The notes beneath the pieces were generated by a model. That model ran no database searches and was not told where the DNA came from. It saw only the letters and a program-made list of their open reading frames with translations. The position numbers and the translations under genes are program-made. Below are positions 27,078 to 35,020 of a stretch of DNA of 63,301 nucleotides, piece after piece. Source of the DNA: JBFXDI01 sp050181295 (GTDB lineage: Bacteria; Pseudomonadota; Alphaproteobacteria; Rhizobiales; Aestuariivirgaceae); contig JBFXDI010000005.1 of the NCBI GenBank assembly GCA_050181295.1, forward strand, positions 1-63,301, given 5' to 3'. Numbering within the stretch: position 1 is the first letter of the stretch; each line of letters opens with the position of its first letter.

Positions 27078-28118
27078 CTACTGCGCCGGCCAGCTGAAAT
27101 CGTCGATGCGGCCGGGCTTCACCGTCGGCCACTGGCCACGGCCGTAGAGCGCGGCGGCGCTGTTGACCGGCAGCCGGTCGGAGCGCACGCCGTCCGTCAC
27201 CTGCCGGGCGAGCGGGCCGTCGCCCGACCGGTTGACGCCGACCGTGCCGACGGGCGGCAGGGTTTCGGCCTGCAGCGTCATGGCCTCGCCCGAGCTCAGT
27301 CCCTGGCCGAACATCGGCAGCGCCGACTGCTGTCCGGCTGGGGCCTGGCCCGGCTCCTCCGCGGCGCTCAGCGTGCCCGGAGGCACCGCGGATGCGATGT
27401 CGGCGCGCACCACGTCGAGCACCACCTTGGCGAGCTTGTCGTTGCCAACCTTCATGAAGTTCACGCCGTTGCGTTCCCGCAGGCGCATGACCTGACCGTC
27501 GACGGTGAGTCCCGTCGCGCTATAGCTGCCGTCGCTCGCCGAGAAGGGCGGACGCAGGTCGATGAGCTTGATGCCCCGGGCCTTGAGCACGCCCTCCTGC
27601 ACCTCGCTCACGATCCTCGCCTTGCGGTCGGCTTCCGGATCGCCCATGGGCGGCAGGCCGATCCAGTAGACGGCGGAGCCTTGCGCCTTGAGCAGGTCGA
27701 GCATGGCGCCCATCTCCGCCTCGTAGGCCGCCCTCCATTCCGGCTCGCCGAACGCGAGACGGTCGGCGAAGGGCCGCATGTCCTGCCCGTCATTGGAGCC
27801 GAGCATGATGATGGCGATGTCGATCTCCTGGCGCTCGAGGATCTTCGGCAATGCGTCGATCCAGTTGTGGATCTCCGGCCGCGCGAGGCCCGAATCCTCC
27901 TTGTAGCGCCCGCTCACCCGAAGCCTCGCGTCGCCCCGCGAAGCCCGGTCGATGCCGGCCCAGAGGCCGCCCGCCAGCGCATCGCCGATGATGAAGACGC
28001 TGTAGTTCTCGCGCTGCTCGAGATAGGCCGCGGCCGCGGCGGCGCGAGGCCCGGCGGCGAGCCCCAGGGCAGCCGCGAGCAGCATGAGCATTGCGAGCGC
28101 TCGGCGTGCGTTCGACAT
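27078..28118 (-). CDS. DUF459/SGNH-fold secreted protein lacking the catalytic residues
   Basis: The protein has 346 residues from ATG 28118, preceded by 'GAGGAGATCC'. A signal peptide ends in an Ala-rich stretch (residues ~24-31). The SGNH fold is recognisable by 'VFIIGDALAGGL' and 'IIMLGSNDGQDMR', but the nucleophile of the usual 'GDSL' block is Ala47, and the usual 'D..H' block V reads 'NGVNFMKVG' (N217, N220). It is therefore probably a non-catalytic binding protein. It sits between lytic transglycosylase and chorismate mutase genes on the same strand. The family usually works on envelope glycans or is uncharacterised. Confidence 0.78.
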   Translation of the reverse strand: MSNARRALAMLMLLAAALGLAAGPRAAAAAAYLEQRENYSVFIIGDALAGGLWAGIDRASRGDARLRVSGRYKEDSGLARPEIHNWIDALPKILERQEIDIAIIMLGSNDGQDMRPFADRLAFGEPEWRAAYEAEMGAMLDLLKAQGSAVYWIGLPPMGDPEADRKARIVSEVQEGVLKARGIKLIDLRPPFSASDGSYSATGLTVDGQVMRLRERNGVNFMKVGNDKLAKVVLDVVRADIASAVPPGTLSAAEEPGQAPAGQQSALPMFGQGLSSGEAMTLQAETLPPVGTVGVNRSGDGPLARQVTDGVRSDRLPVNSAAALYGRGQWPTVKPGRIDDFSWPAQ

Positions 28119-28161
28119 GGATCTCCTCACGTCCCGCGAGGCAGGAACGGATTGCCCGTTC

Positions 28162-29217
28162 CTACTGCGGATCGCCAGCCGGTTCCAGTATGGCGAAATC
28201 CGCCTCGTCTTGCGCCTGACTTTCCGCCGCACCGCTCCTGATGCGGTCGGCAAGCAGCCCCACCGAGAGGGCATAGGCGTTGGCGTTGTTGTAGGCGAGG
28301 ATGGCGCGGAAGTTGCGCGTGACGAGATAGGCCGGGCCGTTGCGCCCTTCCGGACGCAGGAGCGTGACGCTCGTGTCCCTCGGCGCCGCGCGTCCGCCGG
28401 GCATGGCCGTGACGCCGAGCTTCTCCCATTCGGCGACGGTGCGGCGGCCGGTATGCTTGAAGCCCTTGGGCAGTGTCACGCGCCAGCCCCAGGTGAGACC
28501 GCTCCGCCAGCCCGACTTCGAGAGGTAGTTGCCGGTCGAGGCGAGCGCATCGGAGATCGAGTTCCAGATGTCGCGCTTGCCGTCGCCCGTCCAGTCCACC
28601 GCATAGGCCTCGTAGGTCGTGGGGATGAACTGGGTGTGGCCCATGGCGCCTGCCCAGGAGGCGTGGAACTGCTCGCGGCTCACGTCGCCGCGCTCGAGGA
28701 TCTTCAGCGCCGCGAGAAGCTGGCTCCTTCCGAAGCGGGCGCGCGAGCGGGTGAGCGCCAGCGTGGCGAGCGCGCGGATCGCGTCATAGTCGCCCATCTT
28801 GTCGCCGTAGTTGCTCTCAAGTCCCCAGATGGCGAGGAGCACATGGCGGTCGACGCCGTAGCGCTTCTCGATCGCCGCCACGCGGGAGGCGTGCTTGGCC
28901 GCCATGGCGCGGCCGTTGGCGATGCGCTCCTCGGAGAGGCGCTTCTTGAGATATTCCGAGACGCTCTGGCGGAACTCGGCCTGGTTGGCGGCGTCCGCCA
29001 GCACGCCCATGTCGGGGGTGAGGCCGGCGAAGGCGCGGTCGAAGGTGCGGCGCGAGACGCCGCGCTTCTTCGCCGCCGGCCAGAGATCGCGCGCGAGCCT
29101 TTGCATGCCCTCTGCGGACTGGGCCTGTGCCGATTGGACGGGAAGCGCCGATCCGCCCGCGAGCAGCGCGCAAGCCAGAAGCAGGCAAGGCCAGAAGCCG
29201 CGAATCGAGCGTCGCAT
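28162..29217 (-). CDS. Lytic murein transglycosylase, MltB family
   Basis: The protein has 351 residues from ATG 29217. A signal peptide ('CLLLACALLAGGSALPVQSAQAQ') precedes the SLT2 domain: 'FDRAFAGLTPD', 'AAIEKRYGVDRHVLLAIWGLESNYGD' with the catalytic Glu near residue 134, 'AGAMGHTQFIPTTYEAYAVD' and 'DALASTGNYLSKSGWRSGL'. A C-terminal part ('LLRPEGRNGPAYLVTRNFRAILAYNNAN') follows. The enzyme cleaves MurNAc-GlcNAc bonds forming 1,6-anhydroMurNAc. It is soluble or periplasmic, as the lipobox is absent. The downstream SGNH-like gene is 43 bp away, likely in the same operon. Confidence 0.93.
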   Translation of the reverse strand: MRRSIRGFWPCLLLACALLAGGSALPVQSAQAQSAEGMQRLARDLWPAAKKRGVSRRTFDRAFAGLTPDMGVLADAANQAEFRQSVSEYLKKRLSEERIANGRAMAAKHASRVAAIEKRYGVDRHVLLAIWGLESNYGDKMGDYDAIRALATLALTRSRARFGRSQLLAALKILERGDVSREQFHASWAGAMGHTQFIPTTYEAYAVDWTGDGKRDIWNSISDALASTGNYLSKSGWRSGLTWGWRVTLPKGFKHTGRRTVAEWEKLGVTAMPGGRAAPRDTSVTLLRPEGRNGPAYLVTRNFRAILAYNNANAYALSVGLLADRIRSGAAESQAQDEADFAILEPAGDPQ

Positions 29218-29264
29218 GGCGCGCCTTCTATCAGAAGCGGTGCTGATCCACAAAACGGGGCTCC

Positions 29265-30257
29265 TCAGGCGGCGGAGTTGCGGCGGGCGAGATGCGTTTC
29301 CCAGGCGAGCGCGCTCCGCACGATCTCGTCCAGATCCTCGTGGCCGGGCTTCCAGCCGAGCTCGGAACGGATACGGTCGGCGCCCGCCACCAGCGCCGGC
29401 GGATCGCCCGGCCGGCGGGGCGCATCCTTGACCCGGAGCGGCCGATCCGTCGCGCGCTCGACGGCGGCGATCACGTCGAGCACCGAATAGCCGCGCCCGT
29501 AGCCACAGTTGTAGACACGGCTCTCCCCGCCGCGCCGCAGATGGTTGAGCGCGTCGAGATGCGCGGCCACGAGGTCCGAGACGTGGATATAGTCGCGAAT
29601 GCAGGTGCCGTCCGGCGTGTCGTAGTCGCGTCCGAAGATCTCCAGCCTGTCGCGCTGGCCGAGCGCCGTCTGGCAGGCGACCTTGATGAGATGCGTGGCG
29701 CGCGGCGTCGACTGGCCGGTGCGGCCTTGCGGGTCAGCGCCCGCGACGTTGAAATAGCGCAGCGCCACATAGCGGAGACCGTAGGCGTGGGCGGAATCCG
29801 CGAGCATCCGCTCGGTCATCAGCTTGGAGGAGCCATAGGGCGAGATCGGCGCCTTCGGGGTCTCCTCCGTCACGGGGCTGGCATCGGGAATGCCGTAGAC
29901 CGCGGCGGTCGAGGAGAAGATGAAGTGCCCCACGCCGCCCTTCACGCAGGCCTCGATGAGGGCGCGCGACTTCACCGTGTTGTTGAGATAGTAGGCGAGC
30001 GGATCGGCGACCGAATCCGGCACCACGATCGAGCCGGCGAAATGGATGGTGGCGTCAATTCCATGCTCGCGGATGATCCGGGCCACGAGCTCCGGATCGC
30101 CGACGTCTCCCTCGACGAGCCTCGCACGCCGGTCGAGCGCCCAGCGGAAGCCCGTCGAGAGGTTGTCGAGAACGACCACCTCGTGTCCGGCGCCGAGCAG
30201 CGCCAGCACCATGTGGCTTCCGATGTAGCCGGCGCCGCCTGTCACGAGTACAGCCAT
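29265..30257 (-). CDS. galE: UDP-glucose 4-epimerase GalE
   Basis: This 330-residue short-chain dehydrogenase-fold enzyme has the NAD-binding motif 'VTGGAGYIGSHM' at the N-terminus, catalytic 'SSTAAVYG' and 'SPYGSSKLMTE' (Ser, Tyr, Lys), and 'DYDTPDGTCIRDYIHVSDL', diagnostic of GalE. It interconverts UDP-glucose and UDP-galactose for LPS or exopolysaccharide. The divergently transcribed galU supplies UDP-glucose, so the 111-bp intergenic region probably carries both promoters. It lies downstream-facing toward the transglycosylase gene, 47 bp away. Confidence 0.96.
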   Translation of the reverse strand: MAVLVTGGAGYIGSHMVLALLGAGHEVVVLDNLSTGFRWALDRRARLVEGDVGDPELVARIIREHGIDATIHFAGSIVVPDSVADPLAYYLNNTVKSRALIEACVKGGVGHFIFSSTAAVYGIPDASPVTEETPKAPISPYGSSKLMTERMLADSAHAYGLRYVALRYFNVAGADPQGRTGQSTPRATHLIKVACQTALGQRDRLEIFGRDYDTPDGTCIRDYIHVSDLVAAHLDALNHLRRGGESRVYNCGYGRGYSVLDVIAAVERATDRPLRVKDAPRRPGDPPALVAGADRIRSELGWKPGHEDLDEIVRSALAWETHLARRNSAA

Positions 30258-30368
30258 GTGCTATCCAGTGGTCTCCCTGCTGTCCGTTCGCCCGTTCTGA
30301 TGCCACAATTTGGCGAACAAAGGGTTTAACGCTTTCTTTCCCATCCCGACCTTCCTCCGGAGCCCCGA

Positions 30369-31259
30369 ATGAACCGCCCGATCCGCAAAGCCGTATTCCC
30401 TGTCGCCGGCCTCGGCACGCGCTTCCTGCCCGCCACCAAGGCGGTGCCGAAGGAGATGCTGACCATCGTCGACCGGCCGGTGATCCAGATCGCGGTCGAG
30501 GAGGCGCGGGAAGCCGGGATCGAGCACTTCATCTTCGTCACCGGGCGCAACAAGGGCGTGATCGAGGACCATTTCGACAAGCAGTACGAGCTCGAGGAGA
30601 CGCTGCAGCGGCGCGGCAAGAGCCGCGAGCTCGACCTCCTGCAGCGCGAGCTGCCAAGCGCGGGCCAGACGAGCTTCACCCGCCAGCAGGAGCCGCTCGG
30701 CCTCGGGCATGCCGTCTGGTGCGCGCGCGAGATCGTGGGCGAGGAACCCTTCGCGCTCCTGCTGCCGGACATGCTGATCCACGCCAGGCCCGGATGCCTG
30801 CGCCAGATGATGGACGTCTATGAGAGCCAGGGCGGCAACGTCATCGCGGTCGAGGAGGTGCCGCACGAGCAGGTCTTCCGCTACGGCGTCGTGAAGCCGG
30901 GCAAGAAGTTCGGCAAGGGATTCGAGATTTCCGGCATGGTCGAGAAGCCGAAGGTGGAGGACGCGCCCTCGAACCTCATCATCTCCGGACGCTATATCCT
31001 GCAGCCCAAGATCTTCCAGCACATCGCGAAGCAGGACCCGGGCTCGGGAGGAGAGATCCAGCTCACCGACGCCATGATCGCGCTGCAGCGGGAGCAGCCC
31101 TTCCATGGCCTCAAGTTCGAAGGCGTCACCTACGACTGCGGCGACAAGGTGGGGTTCCTCGCCGCCAACGTGGCCTATGGCCTCGAGCATCCGGAACTCG
31201 GAGCCGCCTTCCGCAAGGTGCTGGACGGCATCCTGGCGCGCGAGCAGGCGGGGGACTGA
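30369..31259 (+). CDS. galU: UTP-glucose-1-phosphate uridylyltransferase GalU
   Basis: This 296-residue nucleotidyltransferase begins 'KAVFPVAGLGTRFLPATKAVPKEM', the full signature and UTP-binding loop. 'VDRPVIQIAVEEA', 'GLGHAVWCA', 'LLPDMLIHA' and 'GSGGEIQLTDAM' are intact. It makes UDP-glucose, the substrate of the divergent galE and a precursor of surface glycans. 'cttcctccggagccccga' upstream offers a weak ribosome binding site. The convergent sufE gene ends 14 bp after galU. Confidence 0.96.
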   Translation: MNRPIRKAVFPVAGLGTRFLPATKAVPKEMLTIVDRPVIQIAVEEAREAGIEHFIFVTGRNKGVIEDHFDKQYELEETLQRRGKSRELDLLQRELPSAGQTSFTRQQEPLGLGHAVWCAREIVGEEPFALLLPDMLIHARPGCLRQMMDVYESQGGNVIAVEEVPHEQVFRYGVVKPGKKFGKGFEISGMVEKPKVEDAPSNLIISGRYILQPKIFQHIAKQDPGSGGEIQLTDAMIALQREQPFHGLKFEGVTYDCGDKVGFLAANVAYGLEHPELGAAFRKVLDGILAREQAGD

Positions 31260-31273
31260 GAGCGGCTGAAGCC

Positions 31274-31705
31274 TCAGGCGGTGGCGGACGCAGCCTGAGC
31301 GTCGGCCTTGATGCGGCGGATCATGGAGGCCAAGCCGTTGGAGCGTTGGGGTGTCAGGTGCTCGTTTAGCCCCAGGCGGTCGAGGAGGCCCTGGGCATCG
31401 GTTGCCGCGACCTCGGAGGCCGGCCGGCCGGAGAGCAGCATGAACAGGATGGCGATGAGGCCGCGCACGATATGGGCGTCGCTGTCGCCCCGGAAGGTCA
31501 GCACCGGCCCCTTGCCGTTGCCGCGGCCGACATCGGTTCTGATCCAGACCTGGCTGACGCAGCCCTGGACCTTGTTTTCCGGCGTGCGGTCCTTGTCGTC
31601 CAAGGGCTCGAGCTGGCGGCCGAGCTCGATGACATAGCGGTAGCGGTCCTCCCAGTCGTCGAGGAGGGAGAAATCCGCTTCGAGCTCGTCGATGGTGCGC
31701 GCCAT
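31274..31705 (-). CDS. sufE: SufE-family sulfur acceptor
   Basis: The protein has 143 residues from ATG 31705; a start 21 bp upstream is also possible. The key 'KVQGCVSQVWI' loop carries the persulfide-accepting Cys, and 'DAHIVRGLIAILFMLLSGRPASEV' and 'LTPQRSNGLASMIRRI' are typical. SufE takes sulfur from the SufS cysteine desulfurase for Fe-S cluster assembly. No suf operon is in this window, so this is an isolated gene as in many alphaproteobacteria. It is transcribed alone toward galU. Confidence 0.92.
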   Translation of the reverse strand: MARTIDELEADFSLLDDWEDRYRYVIELGRQLEPLDDKDRTPENKVQGCVSQVWIRTDVGRGNGKGPVLTFRGDSDAHIVRGLIAILFMLLSGRPASEVAATDAQGLLDRLGLNEHLTPQRSNGLASMIRRIKADAQAASATA

Positions 31706-31771
31706 GTGCCTGCCTTCGCCTTCCACATAGTGCGCGGGGCGGAAAAGTACAGGCTTTTCCTCAGTCGACGG

Positions 31772-31815
31772 GGCTAAAGAGAAGAAGCCGCGGAGCAGGG
31801 GAACTTCTCCGCGGC
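31772..31815 (-). terminator. Rho-independent terminator of the DUF5330 gene
   Basis: On the minus strand GCCGCGGAG (31815-31807) pairs with CTCCGCGGC (31795-31787), followed by 'TTCTTCTCTTT'. It lies 39 bp after the DUF5330 stop. Confidence 0.6.
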
Positions 31816-31853
31816 CAGGTGTCCCGGTGGGGGTTCCGGGCGGGGGAAAGAAA

Positions 31854-32297
31854 TCAGCCGTTGCGGACCTTTTTCGGACCGCGCCATTCGGGGATGAGGT
31901 CCTCGATGGTGAGCGTGCCGGTGGAGACCTCCGCCTCGCCGGCGACCCTGGAGAGGGTGCTGCTGGTGGTCAGAGGATCGGCCTCCGCCTCGTTCTCGAG
32001 AGGAGCAGCGGCGGCGGGATGTTCCAGGTTGCCGTCGTTGGCCCATTCGTAGAGCAGCCGGACGCTGTACTTCGCCTTGGCCTCGAGCTTGTGCGCGAGA
32101 TGACCGGCGGTGAGGCACACGGTGGGCTGGCGTCCGCAGAATTCGGAAACGTCGCTGAAGGCGCTGGTGGCGGCATCGACGATCTGCGGCGCAGCCGCAT
32201 CGGCCGAAAGGTCGTTGCGCGGCGCTACGGGTTCCGGCGGCGTCGGCATGAGATAGACGACGGCCAAAAGCAGGAAAGCAGTTCGGGTCAGCGACAT
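31854..32297 (-). CDS. DUF5330 family secreted/anchored protein
   Basis: The protein has 147 residues from ATG 32297, preceded by 'AAAGGGGGACGTC'. A short N-terminal hydrophobic segment ('TAFLLLAVVYLMP') is followed by 'QIVDAATSAFSDVSEFCGRQPTVCLTAGHLAHKLEAKAKY', the conserved core with two Cys found in rhizobial DUF5330 proteins. The C-terminal half is Ala/Glu-rich and ends 'LIPEWRGPKKV', a recurring ending in this family. Function is unknown; it is probably periplasmic. It is a single gene with its own terminator. Confidence 0.75.
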   Translation of the reverse strand: MSLTRTAFLLLAVVYLMPTPPEPVAPRNDLSADAAAPQIVDAATSAFSDVSEFCGRQPTVCLTAGHLAHKLEAKAKYSVRLLYEWANDGNLEHPAAAAPLENEAEADPLTTSSTLSRVAGEAEVSTGTLTIEDLIPEWRGPKKVRNG

Positions 32298-32510
32298 GAC
32301 GTCCCCCTTTATGTTTGGGCGGACCATAGCAGCGGCGCCTCACCGCAAGCTGAAACTCAAGGCTTTGATTTTTCGCGGTTTGTAGGCAAATTCGATTCAA
32401 ATTCGAGCGATTACGGAAACCGTTCGCAAACCATGATGGCGTGCACGCTGATCACATCTGAAAATTGCAGTTTCCCTGAGGTCTCCCTATTCTCGACCAG
32501 GGAGGGCACC

Positions 32511-32828
32511 ATGCCGATCTTCGCCGCCGAAGCGCCTTATGTGATGGTCCTTCCTGCAGCCGCCCAGCAGGCCCAGAAACTGTGGGGCATCGTTGGCGAA
32601 GGTCCCAAATCTGACCTCGACCGCCTGGAAATGCTTGGCCGCAAGGCCGGATTTCCCACCAGCAGGCTGATGGGTCCCAACGGACCGGAGGTGATGATCC
32701 TCTTCCTGTCCAAAAATGCGCCTGGCTATAATGCCGGGCAGCAAGGGCGGCGCTTCATCAAGAAGCTTGATCAATATCGCTGGAAGCATCTCCAGCTCTA
32801 CCATATGACCGGCCCGTCAATTCCATGA
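32511..32828 (+). CDS. Hypothetical protein
   Basis: The protein has 105 residues from ATG 32511, with 'GGGAGGG' 4-10 nt upstream, an excellent ribosome binding site. There is no signal peptide and no family I recognise. It contains 'YVMVLPAAAQQAQKLWGIVG', 'GPNGPEVMILFLSKNAPGYN' and a basic aromatic end 'RRFIKKLDQYRWKHLQLYHM', consistent with a small alpha/beta fold. Base composition is a little lower in GC than in neighbouring genes. It is likely monocistronic. The ribosome binding site is the main support. Confidence 0.6.
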   Translation: MPIFAAEAPYVMVLPAAAQQAQKLWGIVGEGPKSDLDRLEMLGRKAGFPTSRLMGPNGPEVMILFLSKNAPGYNAGQQGRRFIKKLDQYRWKHLQLYHMTGPSIP

Positions 32829-32958
32829 CGGAAGGGTCCATGCCGTACAGCACGACCGATGAAGGATTTTCGGAGCAGCGCGGAAACAGGGTGTTAAGCA
32901 CTCCCGCTGCACAGTCGCCGACGGTTCGCGCGTTTGCGGTTTTGGTGGGTTTCAGCGT

Positions 32959-33669
32959 TTGCGTGAGGAAGAAGACGATCTCGAGGAGGAGGAGCGGGAA
33001 GCCTCTCCGCTCACCGTCCCGCGCATGGTGATGGCCGTCGCGACCATGATCGCGTGCGGATTCATCGTGAACAACGCGATCTACGGCCAGCCGGAACGTC
33101 CGGCCGCCAAGAAAGGCACCGTCACCGTCCAGGAAGAGTCAGTTGCGCCGCGTGCCAAGCCGGCGACGCAGCCGCAGCTTGCGACGCGCGCCCGCGTCGA
33201 GGCTCCGCCGCCGGACGATGATATCTCGGCGGACACGGACCTGCGCGAGCTCCAGGCCTCGCTCCTGGCGCTCGGACATTATCGCGGCCCGGTCGACGGG
33301 GCGATGAGCGACGCCACGCACGAGGCCATCCGTTCGGCGGAGCGCGACCTCGGCTTCGAGGAGACGGGCGAGCCCTCACCGGCGCTCGCCGAAAGGCTGA
33401 GGCTGCAGCGCGAGTTCGCGGCCATCGCCGACCAGACCGCATCGCCCGCGCCTGCACCCGATCCGTCGCCCGCCAAGTCGCTGGAGGCCACGCCGGATGT
33501 CGGCGCCGTGCAGCGGGCGCTGGCGCAGCTTGGATATTCGCCTGGGCCCGCCGACGGGACGCTCGGGCCGAAAACGCGGGAGGCCATCCGTCTCTTCGAG
33601 CGCGACCGGCGCCTGAAGGAGACGGGCAACCTCTCACCGGAACTCCTCAAGGAAGCCGCGCGCCTCTAG
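32959..33669 (+). CDS. Membrane-anchored peptidoglycan-binding protein
   Basis: The frame has 236 residues from TTG 32959; no ATG or GTG exists between that codon and the upstream stop near 32860, so a TTG start is forced unless translation begins at internal Met23. An acidic cytoplasmic tail ('REEEDDLEEEE') precedes one transmembrane helix ('MVMAVATMIACGFIVNNAIYG'), then a Pro/Ala linker and two PG_binding_1 repeats: 'LQASLLALGHYRGPVDGAMS' and 'VQRALAQLGYSPGPADGTLG', each followed by the 'T.EAIR..E' helix. It probably fixes the inner membrane to the cell wall. The gene order next to DUF1491 is common in Rhizobiales. Confidence 0.8.
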   Translation: MREEEDDLEEEEREASPLTVPRMVMAVATMIACGFIVNNAIYGQPERPAAKKGTVTVQEESVAPRAKPATQPQLATRARVEAPPPDDDISADTDLRELQASLLALGHYRGPVDGAMSDATHEAIRSAERDLGFEETGEPSPALAERLRLQREFAAIADQTASPAPAPDPSPAKSLEATPDVGAVQRALAQLGYSPGPADGTLGPKTREAIRLFERDRRLKETGNLSPELLKEAARL

Positions 33670-33707
33670 AATGGCGCGAACCTCACTATCCGCATCGGAG
33701 GGCTTGG

Positions 33708-34064
33708 ATGGCGGTGCGGACGGAAATCTGGGTCAAGGCGCATCTCAGGCGCTGCTTCGCGGCAGGGCTCGCCGGCGTCGTGGCGCGGCGCGGATCGGAG
33801 GAGGCGGGCGCCGTCTTCGTCAAGGTGACGCGCAGCGCCGATGCGGTGCTACTCTTCGGACCTGCTCCAGGTCCGGCCTATGACGACCATGGCGGCCGGC
33901 GCTGGACCATGCCGCTCGGTCCCGATCCCGTGAGCGCGCAATCAGCCGACGCCTTCCTCGCGCGCCAGAGCGCGTTCGATCCCGATATCTGGGTGCTCGA
34001 CATCGACGACCCGCGCGGACACGGGCTGATAGAAATCGGACAAGAGGGCTCGGCGCAGGCGTAA
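33708..34064 (+). CDS. DUF1491 family protein
   Basis: This 118-residue cytosolic protein shows the DUF1491 pattern: 'EIWVKAHLRRCFAAGLAGVV', 'GAVFVKVTR', 'VLLFGPAPG', 'RRWTMPLG' and the end 'DPDIWVLDIDDPRGHGLIE'. The family is widespread in Rhizobiales and has no known biochemical role. It is 38 bp after the peptidoglycan-binding gene and may be co-transcribed with it. Confidence 0.88.
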   Translation: MAVRTEIWVKAHLRRCFAAGLAGVVARRGSEEAGAVFVKVTRSADAVLLFGPAPGPAYDDHGGRRWTMPLGPDPVSAQSADAFLARQSAFDPDIWVLDIDDPRGHGLIEIGQEGSAQA

Positions 34065-34140
34065 ACGGTGAGGCTTTGTTAACCAAGACATCTTGTAATC
34101 GGGCCATGAGGGACTGAGATACATCTATCGGGCACATCCC

Positions 34141-34311
34141 ATGGCAACCGTTCTCGAATTCCCGGCGATCCGCCCCAGCATCGGCAGACCCGCAAGCCAG
34201 AACATCGGCGCGGAGATCGTCTTCTTCCCCGGCGTGCGCTTCGAGCGCCGCGAGGCCGGACAAGAGGCAGCGCCCGAAGGCAAGCTCCCCGAGCGGGAGG
34301 AAGCGCACTGA
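34141..34311 (+). CDS. Small conserved-looking protein (56 aa) with 'FPGVRFER' motif
   Basis: This short frame starts at ATG 34141 and encodes 56 residues: 'MATVLEFPAIRPS...' then 'AEIVFFPGVRFERRE' and a Glu/Ala-rich tail. I recall very short rhizobial proteins with a similar 'MATVLEF ... FPGVRxER' layout, which is the main reason to call it a gene. The ribosome binding site is weak. It has no signal or membrane segment. It follows DUF1491 by 76 bp on the same strand. Confidence 0.55.
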   Translation: MATVLEFPAIRPSIGRPASQNIGAEIVFFPGVRFERREAGQEAAPEGKLPEREEAH

Positions 34312-34378
34312 GGCTTCGTCCTACGCCCGTCGAAGACGAGGCGTGGTTCCCGGCGGTTCCTGAGCAAAGTTCTGGTCG

Positions 34379-34450
34379 TGCCCGGCCACCGAGCCGGGCA
34401 TCCTTCGTTCTTCCCGTGCAAAGAGGATTGCCGGGTCATTGCCCGGCAAT
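34379..34450. repeat. Pair of dispersed hairpins
   Basis: TGCCCGGC-caccga-GCCGGGCA (34379-34400) and ATTGCCGGG-tcattg-CCCGGCAAT (34427-34450) lie between two converging transcripts. They resemble the units at 57787 and 22654. Confidence 0.65.
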
Positions 34451-34468
34451 GACGAAACAGGGGCTAGG

Positions 34469-35020
34469 CTAGCCTCGTGCGGGCGTGCAGCTCGAGCGGG
34501 CGAGGAACGCCTCGACGCCAGCGCGCTCCGGAGCCTCCCCCGCAAGCGCCCTGAACACCACCACGCCGCGATTGTCGGGCGGGAAGACCTCGAGCGTGTC
34601 GCCTTCCGGCGCCTGGGTCTCGACGGCCTCCTCGTCGACCGGCTGCGCCGCGGCGGGCTTCAGCCGGAGCTCCAGCCGCTCGACGTCGGCCTGGCGGTCG
34701 TTGAAGGAATAGAAGTTGTCCCCGGACGCCGAGTAGATGCTGATCGACCAGTAGGAGCGTGGGATGAGCGCCGTCACCAGCATGGAGCCCTGGCTCAGGT
34801 CGTAGACGCAGACGGCGTGGACGAGGGCGCCGTCCTCCTCGCCGATGAGGCGGAGCGTCTCGGCGCGCGTGAGAACCTTGAGCGAGGAGCTTCCGGCCGT
34901 CTCGGCGAGCGCGTCGAGCCGCTCGGCCATGACGAGCTTCGGCGCGAAGAGCACGAAGGACAGATGCACGACCGCCGCCATGAGGAGGGTCGCGACGATC
35001 CAGTAGCCGCGGCCGCTCAC
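34469..35020 (-). CDS. DUF1254 domain membrane-anchored protein
   Basis: The protein has 183 residues from GTG 35020, which overlaps the DUF1214 gene stop (GTGA). One N-terminal transmembrane helix ('YWIVATLLMAAVVHLSFVLF') is followed by a soluble periplasmic domain with 'LVHAVCVYDLSQGSMLVTALIPRSYWSISIYS' and 'NFYSFNDRQ', characteristic of DUF1254. In many bacteria DUF1254 and DUF1214 are one protein; here they are split into two overlapping genes. Function is unknown. It is the second gene of the pair. Confidence 0.85.
   Translation of the reverse strand: MSGRGYWIVATLLMAAVVHLSFVLFAPKLVMAERLDALAETAGSSSLKVLTRAETLRLIGEEDGALVHAVCVYDLSQGSMLVTALIPRSYWSISIYSASGDNFYSFNDRQADVERLELRLKPAAAQPVDEEAVETQAPEGDTLEVFPPDNRGVVVFRALAGEAPERAGVEAFLARSSCTPARG

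Noticed and set aside
31827..32828. A 333-residue plus-strand frame ending in the small hypothetical gene
   Set aside because: Most of it is antisense to DUF5330; only the last 105 codons follow a good ribosome binding site.
32825..33031. A 68-residue frame as an alternative N-terminus of the peptidoglycan-binding protein
   Set aside because: It is in a different frame from the membrane helix and the repeats, and no single frameshift position is suggested by similarity.
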